Assembly: GCA_024276595.1 (NCBI GenBank)
Contig: JAJRWW010000650.1
Coordinates: 1 to 22,020, forward strand
Reading direction: 5' to 3'
Length of the DNA stretch: 22,020 nt
From: Myxococcota bacterium
GTDB lineage: Bacteria > Myxococcota_A > Polyangia > HGW-17 > JAJRWW01
In this document: positions 7,245-13,644 of the stretch, piece by piece
Position numbering within the stretch: position 1 is the first letter of the stretch
Layout of the letters: each line of letters starts with the position of its first letter
Program-made: the position numbers and the translations under genes
Notes under the pieces: model-generated
Seen by the model: the letters and a program-made list of their open reading frames with translations, nothing else
Told to the model about the DNA's origin: nothing
Database searches by the model: none

Positions 7245-8012
7245 TCACAGGAGGACCGGCAGTGCCCTGGCCAGCCGCACGCGCTTTGGGCTGACCGTGC
7301 AGGCGTAAGCGTAGATCTCCACCCCTGCCCGAGCCGCCTCTTGCAGGCCCTCCGCGTAGGCGGGGTCTATTCCCGCCGCGGCGGCGAAGGCGTCACAGTC
7401 GTTTCTCTGTACGACCACCAGGAGCACGCCCCTGGCGCCCTCCGCGACCACCCGCGCCAGCTCACGCAGGTGCTTTAGCCCCCTGGCTGTGACCGCGTCG
7501 GGAAACAGGGCGATGTCTCTGAAGCGGCGCCCGATCCTGGGTGCTGCCACCGAGGAGTCCAGGGTCGTCGCGGTGAGGTGGCAGTTTTTGATCTCCACGT
7601 AGCACGGGCGTCTGCTCCTGGCCGAAAGCAGCAGGTCCACCCGGCTGGACTCGCCGTACTTGACCTCCCGCCTCACCCGCTCATAGGGGCCCAGCTCTGA
7701 AATGGCGTTCCTCGCAGCCGCCCAATAACAGAGGCGGTTGGGGAGCATGGTGTCGATGCCGACCCAGCTCTTGCGAAAGCGCACCAGCACCCAGGTGAAA
7801 GCCGTGCGCCGGGTGGGAGAGGGCGTCTCGGGTCGAAGGTAGACCCGGGCCCCGGCCCCCAGCACGCCCATGAGGCTGCCGGTGTTGGTGCAGTGGGCCT
7901 GCACCCGTCGGCCGTCGTCCATCTCGATGGTCGCGATGAACCGGTTGTCCCGTCGCACCAGGCGACCGGGGACCAGCGGCGGGTCGAAGATGTGCTCGCG
8001 GGCAGATGCCAT
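7245..8012 (-). CDS. sfsA: SfsA family protein
   Basis: This 255-residue protein matches SfsA over its whole length. The N-terminal OB-like part has PPLVPGRLVRRDNRF, then HCTNTGS at residues 40-46. The C-terminal part has the restriction-endonuclease-like (PD-(D/E)xK) core that the family is known for, with Asp126 in RVDLLL and Glu140-Ile-Lys142 in CYVEIKN. E. coli SfsA was named for stimulating maltose fermentation and binds DNA; its biochemical activity is not settled. The ATG at 8012 has gggag just upstream and lies 49 bases after the stop of the Topo VI A gene, so it is probably the third gene of the topoisomerase VI operon. The active-site residues are intact, so nuclease activity is possible, but that is inference. 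Confidence 0.93.
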   Translation of the reverse strand: MASAREHIFDPPLVPGRLVRRDNRFIATIEMDDGRRVQAHCTNTGSLMGVLGAGARVYLRPETPSPTRRTAFTWVLVRFRKSWVGIDTMLPNRLCYWAAARNAISELGPYERVRREVKYGESSRVDLLLSARSRRPCYVEIKNCHLTATTLDSSVAAPRIGRRFRDIALFPDAVTARGLKHLRELARVVAEGARGVLLVVVQRNDCDAFAAAAGIDPAYAEGLQEAARAGVEIYAYACTVSPKRVRLARALPVLL

Positions 8013-8061
8013 GTGCTCCCAGCTCGGAAAAGGCGAGCCGCTTACGGCAGAGCCAGGGCTG

Positions 8062-9186
8062 TCACACCAGCCAGTCCCGCTCCTCGATCTTTCTGGGCAG
8101 GTACTCCTCGCTTATGAAGGTGATCCCCTTGCGCGACAGGGCCTCGATCTCCAGCTTGACCTTGGAGTCGAGCATCTTCTTGAGCTCCCGCTGCCACTTT
8201 CGCTCTGCGAACCAGGGATACTTCATCATCTGCTTGGCGCGGGAGACGTCCTTGCTGTTTAGCATGATCGTGGAGTCGTCGGGCAGATCATAGCGCTCTC
8301 TATCATAGCTCGACAGGCCCAGAAAGCGCGCCTTGGGCACCGCCATGCGCACCGACTCGTAGGCCAGGTTGATGGAGCCCTGCTTTATGACGCTGTAGAT
8401 GTACAGCCCCCAGGGATCGTTGTCCACCAGCACGTACAGGGGCAGATTCAGCTCGTCGGTCATGCGGCGCACCAGGCGCCTGACGCCCCTGGCCGGCTGT
8501 CCCTGGCTCTGGATGAGGATGCACTTGTGCTTGCGCCAGAACTTGTCCTCGTTCAGGCGCCGCCAGACAGCGTCTTTCTCCACGAGGAGCACGAACTTGG
8601 CGTCACATTTTTTGAACTGGATGACCTCGTCCTCCACGATGGAGGGCACGGCCCAGCCGCCCGAGCCCTGCCGGCGCGCGTCTATTGTGTCGCCCGCGTC
8701 GACGAGCGTGAGCTCGCCGACCATGGACCCACGGTTGGAGGCAAATAGATGGAGCTCCTCCCGCAGGGTGTCCACTGCCACCTCGAGATCCTCGATGATT
8801 GGATCCGACTCGGCCTGGTCGTCGAAGGTGTTCTCGGACGTCCTGCCGATGGTGTGCTTGGTCATGTAGTACAGGTCACGAATGGACGTGGTCTTGCCCG
8901 CGTCCAGCAGCTCCTTGCACGCCTTGGCCACCAGGAAGGTCTGGGCGAATCGCTTCGCCATGTTCACGTTGAACAGGGTGCGGCTCTGGGTGCGGTCTCC
9001 CATCTCGATGATCTGCTTCTTCTTGTTGAAGCGCACATTTGACAAGGCCCGGACAGGGATCTCCACCGAGGGGTTCTCCAGCCTCTGGGCCTGGGCCACG
9101 ACCTTCTCGGCCAGGTCCGTGAGCTTCCGCAGCGTCTGCTGAGACTTGTGCTTTCGCAGGGCCGCCAGCTCTCTCTTAGTCGCCAT
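8062..9186 (-). CDS. top6A: DNA topoisomerase VI subunit A (Spo11-like)
   Basis: The A subunit cleaves both DNA strands through a tyrosine and forms the A2B2 type IIB topoisomerase with subunit B. The 374-residue protein carries the winged-helix catalytic tyrosine in TSIRDLYYM (Tyr106/Tyr107) and a complete Toprim domain: Glu203 in LLVEKD, and Asp255/Asp257 in VDNDPWG for magnesium. LYIYSVIKQGS, LAYES, KYPWF and KWQRELKKMLDSKVKLEIEALSRKGI are all as in archaeal Topo VI A. The ATG at 9186 has ggga about eight bases upstream. An ATG at 9231 overlaps the subunit B stop (ATGA) and would add 15 residues; coupling from there cannot be ruled out. The close match to the archaeal enzyme makes a recombination-type Spo11 role unlikely. 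Confidence 0.94.
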   Translation of the reverse strand: MATKRELAALRKHKSQQTLRKLTDLAEKVVAQAQRLENPSVEIPVRALSNVRFNKKKQIIEMGDRTQSRTLFNVNMAKRFAQTFLVAKACKELLDAGKTTSIRDLYYMTKHTIGRTSENTFDDQAESDPIIEDLEVAVDTLREELHLFASNRGSMVGELTLVDAGDTIDARRQGSGGWAVPSIVEDEVIQFKKCDAKFVLLVEKDAVWRRLNEDKFWRKHKCILIQSQGQPARGVRRLVRRMTDELNLPLYVLVDNDPWGLYIYSVIKQGSINLAYESVRMAVPKARFLGLSSYDRERYDLPDDSTIMLNSKDVSRAKQMMKYPWFAERKWQRELKKMLDSKVKLEIEALSRKGITFISEEYLPRKIEERDWLV

Positions 9187-9227
9187 CTTGTGTCTCCCGG
9201 GGGGTTCGGGGCATGGATGCCACCCTG

Positions 9228-11345
9228 TCATACCTCATCGGACACCTCGGCATAGTGATCCGCCGCCGAGTCCAGGATCTTCTTGAGCTCGGCACGTCTG
9301 CGCCCGGTGAGGTCGTGCAGCGCCTCCACCAGCTCACCACAGTAGAGGTCGAACTTGGAGCGACGCTCCGCCTGGGCCTTGTGCCTCTTTCTGCGTGAGA
9401 GGTAGCTGCCCAGCTCCCTGCCACAGTCCATCACGCAGCGCTTGATCTCGTCGATGATCTCGCTGTAGTGGGCGATGGCCTCCTTGGACTCGGATGTGAA
9501 TGGCACCCACACCGAGGCTATGTGCACCACCAGCACCAGCGGGCCCTGGGGCAAACCGCCCCGGGGCTGGCTCACCTGGTAGCGCCGCCAGTTCACCTCG
9601 CAGACCGCCTTGTGAATGGCGCAGGCGGACTGCTGGTACTGCAATGGAACACGGTTGGCCAGACGCACGAGCTGAATGGAGCGGGTGGCTGTCTCGGAGC
9701 GCACCTCGGCGTCCAGGACATCTCTCAGCAGACCCACCTGATGAGGGGTGAGCATGCCCGTCTTCGTGGCACGGTCGATGCCCGCCTTCAGCAGCAGCGC
9801 CACGGCCTTCTTGCGGGTTATCCCGCTGATGGCCGTGAGGGCCATCTCCACCTTCTTCGTGGGGTTGAGCCGCACGCCACCCACCCAGGCGCCGCCGTCG
9901 GTGATGTCCCCGTGGTCCAGGAGGCCGGTGAGCTGACCGCCATAGGCGAGGCCCACCTCCACCTGGAAGGGGTTGCCCCGGTAGACCCTCGGCGGGCGCG
10001 TACGCACGCTGTAGAAGCTGGCGTTCTCGATCTCCCGCTCCAGCCCCTTTCGGATCAGCTCCTCCCCGATGGGCACAATGCAGTCTGTGGAGGGGTTTCG
10101 GATCTTCACCTTCTGGATGGCCTTGAAGAGGGACTCTGCCTCCCGGTTGGCGATGGTGGTGGGACGCGCCTTGGGGCTCAGCCCGGCCACCTTGCAGATC
10201 TCGTCGGCCACCTTGGGGGTCACCCGGGAGAAGTCCTCTCGCAGCGCAGTGGTGATGTGCCTGGCCTTGGAGTCCTTGAGCATCTTCATCAGGATGCCCA
10301 GCTCCACCCCGTAGGGGTGCGGCTTGATCCGGGCCGGCTCGGCTGGCAGCTCATCGGTGAGGCGCGGGTAGACCACATCTTTGCGCCCCTTTGGGGGATA
10401 GTAAAATATCTCCGCGTGTGGGTTGGCCAGGGCGGTCTGCTCCAGGTACTCGTCCACCGAGTGCTTTCCGGACTTGTAGTTGCCCTGCAGCTCGATCTCC
10501 ACCCGGGTGCCGTGGGGCTCTTCCCAGTCCACCTCCGTGTCGCGGATCACCTCGGGGGCGTTCTTTTTCGTGTTGATTATCACCTCCAGGTAATGCGCGG
10601 GATGCTCCGGCTTGGTGCGGGAGGTGATTCGAACCGGCTTGCCCGTGGTGATCTGCCCGTACATGCCCGCGGCGCTGATGCCGATGCCCTGCTGCCCGCG
10701 CGACTGCTTCAGCGCGTGGAACTTGGAGCCATAGAGGAGCTTGCCGAAGATCTTGGGCACCTGGCCCACCACGATTCCCGGCCCGTTGTCCTGCAGGGCC
10801 ACCACGTAGCGGTCCTCGCTCCTTTGCTCTATCTCCACCAGGAGCGTGGGCAGGATGCCAGCCTCCTCGCAGGCGTCCAGGGCGTTATCCACCGCCTCCT
10901 TCACAGTGGTCAACAGGGCCCGGGCTGGGCTGTCGAACCCGAGCAGGTGGCGGTTCTTGACAAAGAACTCGCTGACGCTGATGTCCCGCTGACCCCTGGC
11001 CAGCCGCTCCGCGCTCCTCTTCTTCCGCGGAGTGCTCCCGGCCTTCTTTCTCCCCGGAGGCCTGCGGCTGGTGCCGTCGGGCCCGGCGGGGCGGTCTACG
11101 GCAGACATGTCCGCCAGATCATCTGGCGTGGGACGACTGGCTCTCTTTCCCTTGGTTTTGGCTGGCATCGCGTGGTCTACATCCGGGTCTTGGTTCGCAC
11201 TGCTGCGGCGATGGGTGGGCCCATGGTCGGGCGCCACGCTGGGCGCTGCGTCGGGGGCATCTTCTGGTGTGCCGTGGGTTGATCGAGGCCGAGGGCCCCG
11301 CTCCAGGGTCGAGTCGAGCAAGCTGAGCTGCGGGTCTGGGCGCAT
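9228..11345 (-). CDS. top6B: DNA topoisomerase VI subunit B (GHKL ATPase)
   Basis: Subunit B is the ATP-operated clamp of topoisomerase VI. With the start at 11345 (aggga seven bases upstream) it has 705 residues. Residues 1 to about 115 are a charged, Pro/Arg/Lys-rich tail with no archaeal counterpart. The conserved part starts near SVSEFF and contains the Bergerat-fold N-box EAVDNALDACEEAG (Glu150, Asn154), DNGPGI, and the lid RGQQGIGISAAGMYGQ. The H2TH and transducer region follows, with RTRPPRVYRGNPFQVEV and the family-typical LANRVPLQYQQSACAIHKAV. The stop lies 41 bases before subunit A. The frame extends to 11438, but a strong promoter and the ribosome binding site favour 11345. Bacterial Topo VI is sporadic; ancient transfer from archaea is a reasonable inference, though codon use looks like that of the neighbours. 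Confidence 0.94.
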   Translation of the reverse strand: MRPDPQLSLLDSTLERGPRPRSTHGTPEDAPDAAPSVAPDHGPTHRRSSANQDPDVDHAMPAKTKGKRASRPTPDDLADMSAVDRPAGPDGTSRRPPGRKKAGSTPRKKRSAERLARGQRDISVSEFFVKNRHLLGFDSPARALLTTVKEAVDNALDACEEAGILPTLLVEIEQRSEDRYVVALQDNGPGIVVGQVPKIFGKLLYGSKFHALKQSRGQQGIGISAAGMYGQITTGKPVRITSRTKPEHPAHYLEVIINTKKNAPEVIRDTEVDWEEPHGTRVEIELQGNYKSGKHSVDEYLEQTALANPHAEIFYYPPKGRKDVVYPRLTDELPAEPARIKPHPYGVELGILMKMLKDSKARHITTALREDFSRVTPKVADEICKVAGLSPKARPTTIANREAESLFKAIQKVKIRNPSTDCIVPIGEELIRKGLEREIENASFYSVRTRPPRVYRGNPFQVEVGLAYGGQLTGLLDHGDITDGGAWVGGVRLNPTKKVEMALTAISGITRKKAVALLLKAGIDRATKTGMLTPHQVGLLRDVLDAEVRSETATRSIQLVRLANRVPLQYQQSACAIHKAVCEVNWRRYQVSQPRGGLPQGPLVLVVHIASVWVPFTSESKEAIAHYSEIIDEIKRCVMDCGRELGSYLSRRKRHKAQAERRSKFDLYCGELVEALHDLTGRRRAELKKILDSAADHYAEVSDEV

Positions 11346-11645
11346 GTCAGATCCCTTTGGTCGGCGCAAGGCCATCCCCCGACAAAAGCCTACGATCACA
11401 TTTAGGCGCTGGCCTCGGGGCTCCAGCCGATCAGCCACCCGCCGGGGTCGCCGCCAGCAAGCCTCCGCCCATCATAGGATCGGCGATCCCCGTGTCAAGA
11501 AAAGCTTGGACTGATCAGCGCTGAAGCACGACCGGTCCGTGGGCGCCCCAGGTCACCCACGCGGAGCGGTGGCGGCGCGCGCCCGTACCCCCGGCCAGCG
11601 GGAATGCGCCGACCTGGGCGCCAGCCGGGCGACCGCAGCGGTCAG
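11346..11645. other. Intergenic region between sspB and the Topo VI operon
   Basis: This 300-base gap holds the topoisomerase VI promoter at 11471-11498 and a leader of about 120 bases to the ATG at 11345. The portion next to sspB (about 11500-11645) has no open frame with a start signal, no T-tract terminator and no RNA gene that could be recognised. Confidence 0.5.
11471..11498 (-). promoter_or_regulatory. Strong sigma70-type promoter for the Topo VI operon
   Basis: On the minus strand a perfect TTGACA (11493-11498) is followed after 16 bases by TATGAT (11471-11476), five of six matches to the -10 consensus. Transcription would start near 11464. In such GC-rich DNA this pair is unlikely to be chance and suggests housekeeping rather than inducible expression of the topoisomerase. 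Confidence 0.7.
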
Positions 11646-12161
11646 CTACTTGATCAAACGCAGGCCGGGAGAGCCGCCCTCGGGCGAGGAGGGAGGAGGA
11701 GGTCCGGGGTCCGTGCGCCCCCCGTCCAGGGCCACGAGGCGCGGACGCCCCGAGCCATGGGCTTCAGATGCAGGGTCCGCCGCGCCACCCACACCTGGGT
11801 CGGAGCCCCTTGTCGCCAGAAGCATCTGGTCGATGATCTCCAGGGGCACATCTGCCGTCCACAGCAGACCGCGCCCCCGCTCGGTCACCATGCCAAAGAT
11901 CGCCTCCCAGGGGAGCACCACCTCGTGTGGAGTACGGTCAAATGAGAGCGTGGCCCGAACCCCCTCGTCGTCAATCTGCAGATCAGGAATTGGAATGGGC
12001 ATCTCCAGCCCGATGCGGAGCACGAGCATGGGCTGGTTGCCAAAGCAGTCGGGCACCTGCACGCCCTCTGCCCGGGGATCTAGCTGCAGCAGCACGTCAC
12101 CCTGCTCCAGAAGCGACTCCATGGCCTCCCTCTTGGGAAGCATTCTGTCCTCGACGGTCAT
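11646..12161 (-). CDS. sspB: ClpXP adaptor, SspB family
   Basis: SspB delivers ssrA-tagged and other substrates to ClpXP. The 171-residue product has the substrate-binding fold at about residues 8-112: MLPKREAMESLLEQG, then EGVQVPDCFGNQPMLVLRIG, LSFDRTPHEVVLPWEAIFGM and a WTADVP segment, all aligning with E. coli SspB. After a flexible Pro/Gly/Ser-rich linker of about 50 residues the protein ends in GLRLIK, matching the C-terminal ClpX-binding (XB) tail LRVVK of E. coli SspB. This body-linker-tail layout is diagnostic. The start at 12161 follows gaggtg by about six bases; an in-frame extension up to 12398 lacks homology. It is divergent from the zinc-ribbon gene and not obviously part of the Topo VI operon. 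Confidence 0.92.
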   Translation of the reverse strand: MTVEDRMLPKREAMESLLEQGDVLLQLDPRAEGVQVPDCFGNQPMLVLRIGLEMPIPIPDLQIDDEGVRATLSFDRTPHEVVLPWEAIFGMVTERGRGLLWTADVPLEIIDQMLLATRGSDPGVGGAADPASEAHGSGRPRLVALDGGRTDPGPPPPSSPEGGSPGLRLIK

Positions 12162-12330
12162 CTGAGCCACCTCACCTCGGGGCAAGTTTTTGCACAAGGT
12201 GGCCCACAAGGCAAGAGCCAGCGCATCGAGGGCCGAAGGACGCGCTGAAGGGGCAAAGAGCCAATAACTTGCCCACCCCATGGACCGTTGATAAAAGCAG
12301 AGCGTCCAACTTCCACGGGAACAAACAGCA

Positions 12331-12828
12331 ATGAGCAGTGACGCATCTGGAACCTTGTTGCAACAGACCTGCGAGTTCTGTGGCGCAGCCGTCTCCACCC
12401 TCCGGCGGGGGCGCTGCTGGGGCTGCTACAGGAAGTGGGAGGAGGCTCAGCCAGTGGGCATCGGCGCCCGGTGCGTGGTCTGCGGTGAGCGGCGGATGGA
12501 CAACCTCCAGCGTGTCGAGCTGGCCGGACGCTGGATCCCCATGTGCCACCTGTGCGCCACGAAAACTCGCCGACTCCCTGCGGCGCCGCGCTCCTGGGAG
12601 TCAATCCGGCAGCAGCTCGCGCGGGATCGTCGCTACGGGGACCGCAGGCTCGGACGGGCCGACACTCGAATAGCCCAAAAGGAAAGGCGCGTGGGCGAGC
12701 GGCGAGCGGTGACCATCGACGAGGCGGACATTCTCTGGGAGGAGGACCTGCCGATAATCGAGATCCTGAGCGGCCCGGAGCCCCCCGAGCACCTGGACGA
12801 CCCCACCCTGCTCTTCGAGCGGGAGTAG
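12331..12828 (+). CDS. Double zinc-ribbon protein of unknown function
   Basis: I do not recognise this 165-residue family. The N-terminal half carries two four-cysteine sets: Cys14-x2-Cys17 with Cys29-x2-Cys32, and Cys48-x2-Cys51 with Cys72-x2-Cys75, which look like two treble-clef or zinc-ribbon knuckles. Residues 98-125 are strongly basic, with RRYGDRR and ERRVGERR as an imperfect repeat likely to touch nucleic acid. The C-terminal 35 residues are acidic and end in LLFERE. The spacing to the next gene, rpsO, is about 150 bases and includes the rpsO promoter. Upstream, a weak acggga precedes the ATG at 12331. A role in RNA or ribosome biology is suggested only by position and charge. Coding character is supported by codon use and by the cysteine pattern. 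Confidence 0.7.
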   Translation: MSSDASGTLLQQTCEFCGAAVSTLRRGRCWGCYRKWEEAQPVGIGARCVVCGERRMDNLQRVELAGRWIPMCHLCATKTRRLPAAPRSWESIRQQLARDRRYGDRRLGRADTRIAQKERRVGERRAVTIDEADILWEEDLPIIEILSGPEPPEHLDDPTLLFERE

Positions 12829-12918
12829 GGACGCAGGAGCAGCCCCCAGCCCGCGGATGCAGCGCCCGCGGCGCCAACACACGAACGTCTGTGATCAAAT
12901 GACCGCCTCGCTCTTGAC

Positions 12919-12947
12919 TTGACAACGGGTGCCAGGGAAGATATGCA
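12919..12947 (+). promoter_or_regulatory. Sigma70-type promoter for rpsO-pnp
   Basis: A perfect TTGACA at 12919-12924, a 17-base spacer and TATGCA at 12942-12947 place a transcription start near 12954, with a leader of about 27 bases to the rpsO ATG. It is among the best promoter matches in the window. Confidence 0.72.
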
Positions 12948-12980
12948 CAACTGCCCCACGCAACAGCAAAGGAGCGAGCG

Positions 12981-13250
12981 ATGGGTATGGCTCCGGTTCG
13001 AAAGAGCATCATAATCGAAAAGTTCAAGCAGCACGACAAGGACACGGGCTCGCCCGAGGTCCAGATCGCGCTGCTGACTGAGCGGATCAAGTACCTGACC
13101 GAGCACTTCAAGACCCACAAGAAGGACCACCACTCCAGGCGGGGTCTGCTCAAGCTTGTGGGTCAGCGCAGGCGGCTGCTCGACTACCTCAAGAAAAAGA
13201 GCGTGGACCGCTACCGCACGGTCATCAAGGCGCTCGGCATCCGGAAGTAG
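12981..13250 (+). CDS. rpsO: 30S ribosomal protein S15
   Basis: S15 is a primary 16S rRNA-binding protein that nucleates the platform of the small subunit and forms a bridge to 23S rRNA. The 89-residue length is standard. The four-helix protein shows the conserved KFKQHDKDTGSPEVQIALLTERI segment (H-x-x-D-T-G-S-P-E-V-Q), then LTEHFKTHKKDHHSRRGL and the RRRLLDYLKKK rRNA-binding region, ending LGIRK. aaggag at 12969-12974 fixes the ATG at 12981. As in most bacteria it precedes pnp; no U-run terminator was seen after it, so read-through into pnp is likely. Confidence 0.98.
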   Translation: MGMAPVRKSIIIEKFKQHDKDTGSPEVQIALLTERIKYLTEHFKTHKKDHHSRRGLLKLVGQRRRLLDYLKKKSVDRYRTVIKALGIRK

Positions 13251-13363
13251 CGACACCGCTCTCACCGCCGTCTCGGCACCACTCCCAGCTTGACCATCCA
13301 CGAGAAATCAGCATCGCTTCACCCGCGGGGCCTCACAGCCTGGGTGGGTGCGCTTTGCAGGCA

Positions 13364-13393
13364 ATGCAACCTGTTGACATGCAACCTGTCGAA
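13364..13393 (+). repeat. Tandem 15-bp direct repeat in the pnp leader region
   Basis: atgcaacctgttgac (13364-13378) is followed directly by atgcaacctgtcgaa (13379-13393); the first 11 bases are identical. The core caacctgt recurs at 13451-13458. Such side-by-side copies could be a binding site for a regulator or simply a small duplication. Confidence 0.6.
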
Positions 13394-13499
13394 AGGAGTC
13401 CGAGCTAACCCGCGGCACCTGGGGAGAGACACCCTGGTGGCGTAGCTTCACAACCTGTGCCGGTGCTGGAAGCCTCCGGGGCGTCGGGATGGGATGAAT

Positions 13500-13552
13500 G
13501 AGCTTTTTACCGGTGGCGGCAACCCCTGGTTGCGGTCACCGGCAAAAAACTC
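13500..13552 (+). promoter_or_regulatory. Long hairpin in pnp 5' leader, candidate RNase III site
   Basis: Two 25-base arms (13500-13524 and 13528-13552) enclose the 3-base loop cct. Pairing by hand gives 21 Watson-Crick pairs, one G-U pair and three internal mismatches (C-A, A-C, G-G). The stem ends 92 bases before the pnp ATG. In E. coli, RNase III cuts a long stem in the pnp leader and PNPase then degrades it, repressing its own translation; the same position here suggests the same control, by inference. There is an A-run rather than a U-run after the stem, so it is not an intrinsic terminator for pnp. Confidence 0.65.
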
Positions 13553-13644
13553 GTTTGCTCTCTCCTGACTCCTCGGCACCACCTCCCATCCCGGCCGTCA
13601 AACCCAGGGCGCCGCGCGCTGCGCCCAACGGAGGGAATGTGCCC

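Larger units (their letters stand above)
13251..13644 (+). promoter_or_regulatory. pnp leader / rpsO-pnp intergenic region
   Basis: This 394-base gap has no convincing gene. It contains two tandem 15-bp copies of atgcaacctgt[tc]ga-type sequence (13364-13393), a third caacctgt at 13451-13458, and a long hairpin at 13500-13552. A TTGACA at 13374-13379 spans the two repeats, but no matching -10 hexamer lies 16-18 bases on, so a second pnp promoter is not demonstrated. The open frame that starts at 13498 and joins pnp runs through the hairpin and has no ribosome binding site. Confidence 0.5.

Noticed and set aside
9468..11282. 604-codon plus-strand frame opposite Topo VI B
   Set aside because: The minus strand encodes the complete GHKL, H2TH and transducer motifs; the plus-strand peptide is low-complexity His/Leu/Gly-rich.
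13500..13552. Hairpin as an intrinsic terminator between rpsO and pnp
   Set aside because: On the transcribed strand the U-rich run is within the 5' arm and an A-run ends the 3' arm; no U-tract follows the stem.
13498..13644. N-terminal extension of PNPase by 49 residues
   Set aside because: It has no ribosome binding site, no similarity to PNPase, and is written through the leader hairpin.
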